Of a DNA stretch of 64,000 bases, positions 7,959 to 16,415 are shown piece by piece. Position 1 is the first letter of the stretch; every line of letters starts with the position of its first letter. The position numbers and the translations under genes are program-made. The stretch comes from an uncultured bacterium (GTDB taxonomy: Bacteria; Bacteroidota; Ignavibacteria; Kapaibacteriales; UBA4661). The stretch is taken from assembly GCA_937899715.1 (NCBI GenBank), contig CALCNX010000029.1, positions 1 through 64,000 on the forward strand, in the 5' to 3' direction. A model generated the notes under the pieces. It was not told where the DNA came from. It did not search any database and saw nothing but the letters and a program-made list of their open reading frames with translations.

Positions 7959-9488
7959 ATGAACCGCTTTCTTAACTCTTGCACACATATCGGGGTTGTT
8001 ATTCTTGCCTCTACACTTGTGATGCTGCATGGCGCACCCAGTCTGAGTGCGCAGCCGACCACCGAAACATCTGCCGCTACAAAATCCGGCGCTACGAAAC
8101 TCCGCCTCACGCTCGAAGAGGCCGTGAAAATAGGTATGGGCTACAGCAAAACGCTCCACACATCTCAAATGAAAGTTATGGCTGCCGAGGCAAAAGTTGG
8201 TGAGTCTGGTGCTGCTATGCTCCCGTCAGTGGGTGTTTCGGCAAGCTATGCGCGTTTGAGCGATATTCCGGCAGACAAGCAGTTCCGTTTCAGCCTTGAT
8301 GCTTCGTCGCTTTTTAATACTAATAATGTGGATAAAGCCTTGCTTGCCGACCCTAGTGTGCAAAAATCCCTTCAGGCTATTAAGCAAGCCGCAACCCCCA
8401 CTCCACTGCCCGAAGGTACATACCCAGCACCTGCATTCCCGATTGTGCTTGATAACTACTCAGTTCAAGCGAATATTACCTATCCTGTATTTACCGGTTT
8501 TCGACTTGAAGCACAAAAAGCTGCCGCCGAATATAATGCGCAAGCGGCTTCCCAAGACTTAGCAAAAGACCGTATTGAAACGGAATTTTCTATTAAAAAT
8601 GCGTATTGGTCATTGTACAAAGTTCGTGAATTGAAAGCACTCACCTCCGAAACAATCGAACAAGTAACTGCCCGTCTTGGCGATGCACAAAACTTGCTTA
8701 AAAACGGACTTTTAACGACCAACGATGTTTTGCGCTTACAGCTCCAACTCTCGAATGCAAAACTTTCTAACATTGATGCCGATAATGCCGCACGTCTGGC
8801 CGCACTATCGCTTAATAACGCACTTGGTTTACCGCTCGGAACAGAGATTGAGCTTGCTTCTACAATCGAATACAAGCCTGCAAGCGTTCCCGATTACGAA
8901 AAATCTATCCAACGCGCTTTGGATGCTCGCGCTGAGGTAAGCGGTACGCAGCTCCGCATCAAAGCCGGAGAAGAAGGTGTTCGTGCTGCACGCGGCGGTT
9001 TCTTGCCAACGGTTGCTATCTCCGGTAGTGCACTGGAAGCCAATCCAAATCAGCGTTTCACCGGTCGTCCTGCAGAATTTAACTTCTCATGGCAGCTCGC
9101 GGCACAGCTTTCGTGGACGGTCTGGAACTGGAACACCACAGGTTATCAAGTGGCTCAGGCAGAAGCGCAAGTAGCTCAGGCGGAAGATGCACTTTCCATG
9201 CTCAAGGACGGTATCAAGCTGGAAGTAACGCAGAATTATCTGACCTTGCAGCAATCCCGTGAAAAAGTGTCTGTGGCGCAGCAAGGCGTGGAACAAGCAA
9301 ATGAGAACTACCGCATTACGAACGAAAAGTTCAAAAAAGGTCTCGCGCTCACGTCCGATTTGACTGATGCGGAAACATTTCAACTACAAGCAAAAGTAAA
9401 TTACATCTCATCCGTCGTTGACTATGAAATTTCACAGGCACGACTTCTGAAAAGTATTGGCGATACGCCGATACTGACAGGTAAATAA
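7959..9488 (+). CDS. TolC family outer membrane efflux protein
   Basis: This is the outer-membrane channel of a tripartite efflux system. The ATG at 7959 gives 509 residues and starts a clean signal peptide (hydrophobic core about 11-24, cleavage near LSAQ). The open frame extends upstream to 7896, but those residues would bury the signal. Two outer-efflux-protein halves with long coiled-coil helices are visible: LTLEEAVKIGMGYSKTL near 58, KDRIETEFSIKNAYWSLYK, and the second copy EVTQNYLTLQQSREKV. This matches the TolC/OprM repeat plan. It is followed after 59 bases by the membrane fusion gene. Confidence 0.92.
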   Translation: MNRFLNSCTHIGVVILASTLVMLHGAPSLSAQPTTETSAATKSGATKLRLTLEEAVKIGMGYSKTLHTSQMKVMAAEAKVGESGAAMLPSVGVSASYARLSDIPADKQFRFSLDASSLFNTNNVDKALLADPSVQKSLQAIKQAATPTPLPEGTYPAPAFPIVLDNYSVQANITYPVFTGFRLEAQKAAAEYNAQAASQDLAKDRIETEFSIKNAYWSLYKVRELKALTSETIEQVTARLGDAQNLLKNGLLTTNDVLRLQLQLSNAKLSNIDADNAARLAALSLNNALGLPLGTEIELASTIEYKPASVPDYEKSIQRALDARAEVSGTQLRIKAGEEGVRAARGGFLPTVAISGSALEANPNQRFTGRPAEFNFSWQLAAQLSWTVWNWNTTGYQVAQAEAQVAQAEDALSMLKDGIKLEVTQNYLTLQQSREKVSVAQQGVEQANENYRITNEKFKKGLALTSDLTDAETFQLQAKVNYISSVVDYEISQARLLKSIGDTPILTGK

Positions 9489-9547
9489 GTGCATCATTTG
9501 AAGCAAAACACATTTTTACATTTCATTTTATCGTAAGGAATTATACC

Positions 9548-10606
9548 ATGAAGGGCAAAATCATTGGAACCGTTGTTACGGTTGTAGTGCTCGGCTTAAT
9601 TGTCATGACGCTTATGAACAATAAAGCCAAAAGTAAAGCAAAAGCGGAGCAAAGCGAACTCTCTACCACGCTTCCCGTATCGGTTCAAGCAGTGCAGCAG
9701 AGCCAGCTTGAGCAAGAATTATCGTTGGTCGGCACGATTGCGGCTAACAACGACGTAAGTGTTATTTCAGAAACCACGGGGCGCATTAAAGCAGTCAATA
9801 TCAAAATTGGTGATAATGTCAGCGCGGGTTCGACGCTCGTGAGTGTGGACGACGAACTTCGTCAAGCAAGCCTTCTTTCGGCACAAGCGAACTTTGACAA
9901 AGCGAAGGCTGATTTCGACCGTAACGAAGCTCTTTTCAAAGAGCATGCTGTTACTGCTTCTCAGGTAGATGCAACGAAATTGGGCTTGAAATCTGCCGAA
10001 TCGCAACTTATCATCGCACGCCGTCAACTCAAGGATACGCGCGTTACGGCACCGATTTCGGGTCAGGTAACAGCCCGTCCGGTGGACATGGGAGCACAAA
10101 TCAACGTTGGTACGCCTGTGGCAACGATTGTGGATATTTCCACGCTGAAGGTAAAAGTAAATGTTGCTGAATCGGACGTTTTCAAACTTCACGTAGGCGA
10201 CAAAGTAAAAATCACGACGGAAGTCTATCCCAACGTTGTTTTTGAAGGTCGCATCAATAATATTTCCGTCAAAGGTGATGAAGCGCATACCTATCCGGTT
10301 GAAATCGGCTTGCCGAATAGCCGCACTAATCCTCTCCGTGCCGGAATGTTCGCCCGCGCGGCATTTACGTCCGTTAAGCGTGAGCAGTATTTATCCATTC
10401 CGCGCGATGCTCTTGTGGGCAGCGTGAAAGATGCACACGTGTACGTGGTCGAAAACGGCACAACGGCTCGCTTGCGTACTATTTCCGTCGGCGCTGAAGC
10501 AGGCGGTAACTTGGCAATCCTGCAAGGCTTGAAAAACGGCGAAATGATTGTAGTCAATGGTCAGAACAACCTGAAAGATGGCGCAACCGTCAGCGTCGTG
10601 AAATAA
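9548..10606 (+). CDS. RND efflux membrane fusion (periplasmic adaptor) protein
   Basis: This adaptor bridges the RND pump to the TolC-like channel across the periplasm. It has 352 residues. An N-terminal hydrophobic segment (about 5-22) is an uncleaved anchor or signal. A lipoyl half-motif follows (SVISETTGRIKAVNIKIGDNVSAG), then a short helical hairpin with SAQANFDKAKADFDRNEALF, the second lipoyl half (DTRVTAPISGQVTARPVDMG), a beta-barrel domain and the membrane-proximal domain. No lipobox is seen. Its place between the tolC-like and pump genes fixes the role; the exported substrate is unknown. Confidence 0.92.
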   Translation: MKGKIIGTVVTVVVLGLIVMTLMNNKAKSKAKAEQSELSTTLPVSVQAVQQSQLEQELSLVGTIAANNDVSVISETTGRIKAVNIKIGDNVSAGSTLVSVDDELRQASLLSAQANFDKAKADFDRNEALFKEHAVTASQVDATKLGLKSAESQLIIARRQLKDTRVTAPISGQVTARPVDMGAQINVGTPVATIVDISTLKVKVNVAESDVFKLHVGDKVKITTEVYPNVVFEGRINNISVKGDEAHTYPVEIGLPNSRTNPLRAGMFARAAFTSVKREQYLSIPRDALVGSVKDAHVYVVENGTTARLRTISVGAEAGGNLAILQGLKNGEMIVVNGQNNLKDGATVSVVK

Positions 10607-10684
10607 CCGTAGAATAAAAATACCCTTGTAATCGCCGCGTCAAACTTTATACTTACATTTTATCGTTCATAAAGGAACAGCGTC

Positions 10685-13600
10685 ATGACAATGACAGAAC
10701 TCGCTATCAAACGCCCCACGCTCGTCGTGGTCTTCTTTTCGATTTTTGGCGTTTTGGGGCTTATGGGCTACAGTCAGCTCAAATACGATCTTTTGCCCAA
10801 AATTAGCCCGCCTGTGGTGGTTATTACCACAATTTATCCCGGAGCAAGCCCGACCGAAGTGGAAACAAATGTCTCTAAAGTGATTGAGGATGCAGTTTCC
10901 GGTATGGATAAAGTATCTGCTATCCGTTCCACATCCAGCGAGGGACGCTCAACGGTTGTGATTGAGTTGGCGCAGTCTGCTAATCTTGACTTCTCTCTTC
11001 AAGAAGCACAGCGTAAAGTGAATCAAACTCAAAATAACCTGCCTAAAGATGCTCGTGCACCGATTGTTGCACGGGTTGCATTGGATGAGATTCCCGTGAT
11101 TCGCATGGGGGCAACGGCGAATATGCCGAACCGTGAATTTTATCAGTTCATGAAAGACCAGATTCAACCGCGTTTCTCGAAGCTATCGGGTGTAGCTCAA
11201 ATTACCCTTGTCGGCGGCGAAGAACGTCAAATCCGAATCAATCTTAATGCCGACAAAATCAAATCTTTCGGGCTTTCGATTCCGCAAGTGGCGGGTATTA
11301 TCAAGGCTTCCAATCTGGACTTCCCAACCGGTAAAGTCAAAGGCGAAGAATCGCAATATGTGGTGCGTCTTGCCGGAAAATTTACTTCGTTGGAGGAAAT
11401 CAAAAATATCGTTCTCTCCCGCACCCGCACTGGCGGCGAAGTTAGGCTTGGTGATGTGGCGGAAGTACAAGACGGTGCAAAAGAAACCGTCAGCATCAGC
11501 CGTGTAAGTGGTATCGCTTCTATCGGTGTACTCGTGAATAAGCAAGGTGATGCAAATTCTGTGGAAGTCAGTAAACTTGTCCGCAAGGAAATTACTGCCA
11601 TCGAGCGAGATTTCTCTCAAAAGAACGGTTTGAAATTTACTATTTCGCAAGACGGTTCGCTTTTCACCATAGATGCTGCGGATGCGGTGAAGCATGACTT
11701 GCTTATAGCCGTTGTGCTGGTGGCATTTGTAATGATGCTTTTCCTGCACTCGCTTCGTTCCTCGCTTATTGTCATGGTCGCCATTCCGACCTCGCTTATT
11801 TCCACAATAGCAGGTATGTGGGCGTTTGGCTTCTCGCTGAATTTGATGACTCTGCTCGCTATGTCGCTGGTGATTGGTATTCTCGTGGACGACTCCATTG
11901 TGGTCTTGGAAAATATCTACCGCCATCTTGAAATGGGCAAGCACAAGCGCCAAGCCGCATTGGAGGGGCGGAACGAAATTGGTTTTGCCGCTCTTTCGAT
12001 TACGATGGTGGACGTGGTTGTGTTTGTACCGCTTGCGCTCTTGCCCGGCATCGTGGGCAATATCTTGCGCGAGTTTGCCGTTGTCGTTGCTATTTCTACG
12101 CTCTTCAGTTTGCTTGTATCCTTCACTGTTACACCGGTGCTTGCCTCGCGATTTGCCAAACACGAGCATTTGAGCGGGAATACGCTTATGGGACGATTTG
12201 CGCTGTGGTTCGAGGGTGTATTTGACTGGATTACACTTAAATATAAGGGCTTGTTGGTTTGGGCATTGCATTATCGCAAAACAACCATCTTGATTGTGGT
12301 GGCAATGCTCGTGGCTTCTATTTCTCTGGTGCCGCTTGGCTTTATCGGCGCAGAATTTATCACGCAAGCAGACAGAGGTGAGTTTGCTATTCAAATCGAG
12401 CTTCCTCCCGGCGCGACCTTTGAGCAAACCAATCAAACCACGCTTCAGGTAGAAAAAATTGTTGCCAAGATGCCCGAAGTACAAAGAACATTCGTCAACG
12501 TAGGAGCGGCTTCGTCAGGTTTTATCGGTGTTTTTGCCAATAATACCGCCGAAATCAACGTAACACTCTTTCCAAGAGAATCACGTGTACGTTCTACCGA
12601 TGACGTGATGTTCGACATCAAGAAAAACACCAGTGGCATTCCGGGCGTGAAGGTACGAGCCAGCCCGATTGGTATTTTCGGTGGTGCAAACGAAGCCCCG
12701 ATTCAGATGGTGATTAGCGGTACAAATTTCGATGAAGTTGCTAAAGCAGCCAAGCAAATACGCGACATTGTAAATGAAGTACCCGGAACAGCTGACGTAC
12801 GCTTATCGGCGGAAGACGGCAAGCCCGAAACCCGCATCGAAGTTGACCGTGAGAAAATGGCAACCTTCGGTTTGACCATTAACGACGTGGGCGCTTCGCT
12901 CCGCGTAGCGCTTGCGGGCGACGACGACACGAAATTCCGTCAGGGCAATACCGAATATTCCATTTTGATTTCGCTCGACCAGTTCGACCGCTCGAAGCCC
13001 GAAAATCTCGGTTCACTGACCTTTGTTAATCAGCGTGGTCAGGTCGTGGAATTACAACAATTTGCAAGCATCTATCAGGCAGTCGGTCCTACACAACTTC
13101 AGCGTGAAAACCGCAACAGCTCCATTACGCTTTATTCTCAAGCAATCGGTCGTCCGTCGGGAACAGTGGTCAACGAAATTCGTGAAGCGATGAAGAACAA
13201 AGTACCGCCGACTATTTCCACCACCTTCACGGGCAATCAGAAGAATCAGGAAGAATCCTTCAGCAGCATGGGCATAGCGATTGGTGTGGCAATTTTGTTC
13301 GTGTACTTCGTGATGGTAGCGCTTTACGATTCGTATGTGTATCCGTTTGTGGTCATGTTCTCGGTTCCCGTAGCGATTGTAGGCGCATTGCTCGCACTGG
13401 CGCTTGCAAGCAAAGCGTTGGGCATTTTCACCATGTTGGGTATGATTATGCTCATCGGTTTGGTAACAAAGAACGCAATTTTGATTGTTGACCGAACAAA
13501 TCAGGTCAAAGAAGAACAGGGACTTTCCAGCTATGACGCACTCTTGGAAGCAGGACAGTTGCGCTTGCGTCCGATTGTCATGACAACTGTAGCAATGATT

Positions 13601-13903
13601 GTCGGTATGCTCCCCATCGCAGTCGGCGGTGGTGCGGGCGGCGAGTGGAAGTCAGGCTTGGGCTGGGCGCTTATCGGCGGCTTGACAAGCTCAATGTTCC
13701 TGACACTTGTACTTGTTCCTGTGGTCTATATCAAACTCGACCACTGGCGCACAAGTGTTCCGGCGTTCTTCCGTCGTATTTTCCGATTGAAGACGGCAGA
13801 AGAAGCACAGGCAGAGGAAGATACGCTGCCGGAAGGCTTCACAGGCGGTCTGGAAGGCGTTCCGGCGCTGCGTACTGCCGTGCAGGACAAAGACGCGCAG
13901 TAA
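10685..13903 (+). CDS. RND family efflux pump (AcrB/MexB-like inner membrane transporter)
   Basis: This is a proton-driven exporter in the inner membrane. The 1072 residues have the usual RND plan of twelve helices with two large periplasmic loops. The proton relay is present: adjacent Asp402-Asp403 in helix 4 (GILVDDSIVVLENIYRH) and Lys929 in helix 10 (GLVTKNAILIVDR). The start MTELAIKRPTLVVVFF is typical of hydrophobe/amphiphile pumps, and no heavy-metal motif was noticed. A hydrophilic tail rich in acidic residues follows the last helix. It ends the tetR-tolC-mfp-rnd block and is closed by a strong terminator. Confidence 0.94.
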   Translation: MTMTELAIKRPTLVVVFFSIFGVLGLMGYSQLKYDLLPKISPPVVVITTIYPGASPTEVETNVSKVIEDAVSGMDKVSAIRSTSSEGRSTVVIELAQSANLDFSLQEAQRKVNQTQNNLPKDARAPIVARVALDEIPVIRMGATANMPNREFYQFMKDQIQPRFSKLSGVAQITLVGGEERQIRINLNADKIKSFGLSIPQVAGIIKASNLDFPTGKVKGEESQYVVRLAGKFTSLEEIKNIVLSRTRTGGEVRLGDVAEVQDGAKETVSISRVSGIASIGVLVNKQGDANSVEVSKLVRKEITAIERDFSQKNGLKFTISQDGSLFTIDAADAVKHDLLIAVVLVAFVMMLFLHSLRSSLIVMVAIPTSLISTIAGMWAFGFSLNLMTLLAMSLVIGILVDDSIVVLENIYRHLEMGKHKRQAALEGRNEIGFAALSITMVDVVVFVPLALLPGIVGNILREFAVVVAISTLFSLLVSFTVTPVLASRFAKHEHLSGNTLMGRFALWFEGVFDWITLKYKGLLVWALHYRKTTILIVVAMLVASISLVPLGFIGAEFITQADRGEFAIQIELPPGATFEQTNQTTLQVEKIVAKMPEVQRTFVNVGAASSGFIGVFANNTAEINVTLFPRESRVRSTDDVMFDIKKNTSGIPGVKVRASPIGIFGGANEAPIQMVISGTNFDEVAKAAKQIRDIVNEVPGTADVRLSAEDGKPETRIEVDREKMATFGLTINDVGASLRVALAGDDDTKFRQGNTEYSILISLDQFDRSKPENLGSLTFVNQRGQVVELQQFASIYQAVGPTQLQRENRNSSITLYSQAIGRPSGTVVNEIREAMKNKVPPTISTTFTGNQKNQEESFSSMGIAIGVAILFVYFVMVALYDSYVYPFVVMFSVPVAIVGALLALALASKALGIFTMLGMIMLIGLVTKNAILIVDRTNQVKEEQGLSSYDALLEAGQLRLRPIVMTTVAMIVGMLPIAVGGGAGGEWKSGLGWALIGGLTSSMFLTLVLVPVVYIKLDHWRTSVPAFFRRIFRLKTAEEAQAEEDTLPEGFTGGLEGVPALRTAVQDKDAQ

Positions 13904-13926
13904 GTTTTTCGCTCAGTAAGGTAAGC

Positions 13927-13975
13927 AAACAGCCGCTTCAGAATTGATATTCTGAAGCGGCTGTTTTGTTTTTTG
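13927..13975 (+). terminator. Strong terminator after RND pump
   Basis: Perfect 18-base arms (13927-13944 and 13949-13966) enclose a TGAT loop. The downstream arm ends in TTT and is followed by TGTTTTTTG. It is one of the strongest hairpins in the window and closes the efflux operon. Confidence 0.92.
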
Positions 13976-14002
13976 TCAATATCACCAACCAATGTAACTT
14001 TT
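13972..14002 (+). promoter_or_regulatory. Possible Bacteroidota-type promoter of sigma factor gene
   Basis: TTTG (13972-13975), then 19 bases, then TAACTTTT (13995-14002) approximates TTTG-N19-21-TAnnTTTG, with a T in place of the final G. It starts inside the terminator T tract and lies about 60 bases before the sigma factor ATG. Confidence 0.35.
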
Positions 14003-14063
14003 CTTCCGTGCTGTGGCTCTTCCCGCCTAGAAAGTAGATTTTCTACCCGCAACGCACAATCGC

Positions 14064-14753
14064 ATGGAACACACGATGACCCCACGAGCACCGATGCTCA
14101 CTTCCGACAGTCGCATGAATACTCGTTCGCAGCCAGATTACAATGAAGACGATTCTGTACAATATGCCGACAAGCCGAATGGCGATAAGCAGAGTGTGCC
14201 GCACAATGCTGCATCCGGCGACTACGACGAGCGCTTTCTTACACTGCTTCTACCCGTCAAAACCTCGCTTTCCCGCTTTATTTCTGCTTTGGAGCGCGAC
14301 ACCGACGAGGCACACGACGTGATGAGCGAGACGATTGCCACTGCGTACGAGCAGTTCCGACACCTCGCCAGTGACGCCGCTTTTCTTTCGTGGATAATGA
14401 CCATTGCGCGGCGCTTGGTGTATCGGCGAGAACGACGGGAGCGCTTTCGCGGTTTTTTGAAGCGAACGAGTCGCTTTTTTGCCGATGATGATGCAAGTAA
14501 TGACGACCCTTTTGCGGACGTTCCCGCAGAGACAAACGCTATCACCACGCCCGATAATGCCGCCGATGTGCAACTTCTTTACGATGCACTTGAGAAATTA
14601 CCGCTCAAGCAGCGCGAGGCAATTGTACTGGCGGATGTGATTGGCTACACCCTCCAAGAAATCGCCGAAATGCAAGGCGACGGGCTTTCTGCCGTCAAGC
14701 AGCGCGTGCTGCGCGGACGCGAAAAACTGCGCAAACTGCTTGTAGAAACATAA
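14064..14753 (+). CDS. RNA polymerase sigma factor, ECF type
   Basis: This alternative sigma factor has only regions 2 and 4. The 229 residues contain a region 2 from about 50 to 125 (SRFISALERDTDEAHDVMSE...FLSWIMTIARRLVYRRERR) and a region 4 HTH from about 170 to 228 (LEKLPLKQREAIVLADVIGYTLQEIAEM...AVKQRVLRGREKLRKLL). The linker is acidic. The first 45 residues are polar and low in complexity, so internal ATGs at 14085 or 14115 are possible starts. The next gene, 82 bases downstream, encodes a single-pass membrane protein and is a candidate partner or anti-sigma factor. Confidence 0.88.
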   Translation: MEHTMTPRAPMLTSDSRMNTRSQPDYNEDDSVQYADKPNGDKQSVPHNAASGDYDERFLTLLLPVKTSLSRFISALERDTDEAHDVMSETIATAYEQFRHLASDAAFLSWIMTIARRLVYRRERRERFRGFLKRTSRFFADDDASNDDPFADVPAETNAITTPDNAADVQLLYDALEKLPLKQREAIVLADVIGYTLQEIAEMQGDGLSAVKQRVLRGREKLRKLLVET

Positions 14754-14835
14754 CGTTTGTTGAGTCTTGACGCTTTGCTTTTGCTGTCCGCCACGTTCAT
14801 CTCACATTTTTTGAAGACAATTTCAGCGTACTACT

Positions 14836-16143
14836 ATGTCACTCAATAATTCTCAATCCAACGATAACAACACACGCCTTGAAGCGCTTTATGGTGTGCT
14901 GCGCCAGCGCGATTCGCTTATGACGGACGATGAAATCCGGAACATTATTCGCACAGAAGCTACTCGCAACAGCACACAAAAGCAGGCTTCCCGAAGCGTG
15001 GGCTTTCCCCAACGACTCTTCACACGAAAAACTATGATGATAACTTCAGCTATTGTTGCCCTTTTTGCATCGGCAGCACTTTTTACGACGCTTGTTTGGA
15101 AGCCTTCTGCGCCAAATGGTCCTCTTGCTAAATCGGTTCAACCTTCGCATACTGCATCTGTCCAAAAGTCTCTACAGAATCCAGCCGAGGTTGCTACTTC
15201 TGTGCCAGTAGTCAATGAGAAGAAGAAACATCACGTTAAAACGGATGACCCCGTAGGAACTCCGCTCAATACGACCGGCATACATTTTTTAGAATTGACA
15301 CCGAAAGAGGCGCGTCAGTTTAGCTTATTGGTTAATAACGAATTTGTTAAGTCAGTTGAAGTTGGTCAGGGCATCGAAGTAACCAATGCCGAAGGGAAAA
15401 AATCAAGCGGTTCGGTGGTCGAGGTTTGTTATAAAGAACAATTGACTACTGTAAGTTTGCTTGATAAATTACCTGCCGAGTTAGTATTTGACAATGCAAT
15501 TAAGGAAACGCCGTTTCTCGTAACATCAAGCCATACCAAGGATGGTATTATGAAAAAACGTATGACCAGTCCTAGATTAGATTCCTTGACACGAAGCCTC
15601 AGTAATGCAATTGCTCTTGGCTTTGATGTTCGCAAAAACAAGTCAATCTCTTTGTCGTCTGATCATTGGGGCGGTTACGTGGTGCTATGGTATCGCAACA
15701 CCCCCGAAGTCATCGCCGTTCTTCCCGACCGCTACCGCATACCACTTGAGCGCGAACTTGCTGCGGCACAGAAATACTCGTCGCTGTGCGAAATTCCGAA
15801 CCGCGAGGAGCGCGAAGAATTGGAGCGTGTGATAGCAGGGAAGCCGTTCTTGGAGACGTGGCGCTCGTGTTCGGGGGCGCTCTCGGCAAAGTCCATTGCG
15901 CCCAATCCCGCACAGAACGACGCGACCGTTCGCTTCCTCTTGAGCGCTCCCCGTACTGTCAGTGCCGCACTGCACGACATTCGCGGACAGCATCTGGAAA
16001 CGCTTGCTACAGCGCAGAGTTTCGGTGCGGGAGAACATACACTTGCGATAAATTTGACGAAGCACATTGCGGGAATGTACCTTCTCGTGCTGACCACGCA
16101 GCAAGGCGAACAAACCGTGCAGCGCGTGATGATTGAGAAATAA
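14836..16143 (+). CDS. Single-pass membrane protein with C-terminal T9SS-type sorting domain; possible anti-sigma partner
   Basis: The family is not recognised. The 435 residues begin with a polar, probably cytoplasmic segment (1-66) that contains the helix DSLMTDDEIRNIIRTEA, then one membrane helix (about 67-87) and a large outer part. The last 80 residues read SIAPNPAQNDATVRFLL...LHDIRGQHLETL...GMYLLVLTTQ...QRVMIEK, the pattern of a type A T9SS sorting domain, though without a cleavable signal. Position right after an ECF sigma gene suggests a regulator of that sigma. No zinc-binding HxxxCxxC motif was found. The combination of internal anchor and sorting domain is odd. Confidence 0.65.
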   Translation: MSLNNSQSNDNNTRLEALYGVLRQRDSLMTDDEIRNIIRTEATRNSTQKQASRSVGFPQRLFTRKTMMITSAIVALFASAALFTTLVWKPSAPNGPLAKSVQPSHTASVQKSLQNPAEVATSVPVVNEKKKHHVKTDDPVGTPLNTTGIHFLELTPKEARQFSLLVNNEFVKSVEVGQGIEVTNAEGKKSSGSVVEVCYKEQLTTVSLLDKLPAELVFDNAIKETPFLVTSSHTKDGIMKKRMTSPRLDSLTRSLSNAIALGFDVRKNKSISLSSDHWGGYVVLWYRNTPEVIAVLPDRYRIPLERELAAAQKYSSLCEIPNREEREELERVIAGKPFLETWRSCSGALSAKSIAPNPAQNDATVRFLLSAPRTVSAALHDIRGQHLETLATAQSFGAGEHTLAINLTKHIAGMYLLVLTTQQGEQTVQRVMIEK

Positions 16144-16162
16144 TGGCTCGCTTCCCAAAAAC

Positions 16163-16200
16163 AAAACCTGCCGTAGCAAGAGCGCTATGGCAGGTTTTTT
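16163..16200 (+). terminator. Terminator after the sigma/membrane protein pair
   Basis: Fifteen-base arms (AAAACCTGCCGTAGC at 16163-16177; GCTATGGCAGGTTTT at 16184-16198) pair with one G-T wobble around a six-base loop, and the T run continues past the stem. Confidence 0.88.
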
Positions 16201-16250
16201 ATGTAAGAAGCAGCACGGAAGACGGCTTTAACCGAAGTTACGCTTTTGCT

Positions 16251-16393
16251 AAAAATTCCCCTTTTTGGAACAAAGAGGGGTGTACGAGCGGCAGCAAGGA
16301 CGGGGTGTTACTTCGTGCATTGCTGCCGAACTACCCCGTCAGTCCTCGCTTCGCTCCGGCTGACACCCCTTCACACAGTGAAGGGGAAAATTT
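16251..16393. repeat. Structured intergenic element with nested and interlocked inverted repeats
   Basis: Between two convergent genes lie four pairs of complementary words. The outermost are AAATTCCCCTTT-like and AAGGGGAAAATTT (16251-16266, 16381-16393). Next are AGGGGTGT (16276-16283) and ACACCCCT (16363-16370). Inside are CGGCAGCAA (16289-16297) with TTGCTGCCG (16320-16328), and GACGGGGT (16299-16306) with ACCCCGTC (16333-16340). The two inner stems interlock in pseudoknot order. No coding frame is credible. It may be a MITE-like or REP-like repeat or an RNA element; copies elsewhere could not be searched. Confidence 0.5.
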
Positions 16394-16415
16394 CAGAAAG
16401 CGTGACTTCGGGGCT

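Noticed and set aside
11183..12484. 433-residue minus-strand reading frame inside the RND gene
   Set aside because: It is long but has shadow-type composition (many His, Asn, Cys) and lies fully antisense to the conserved pump.
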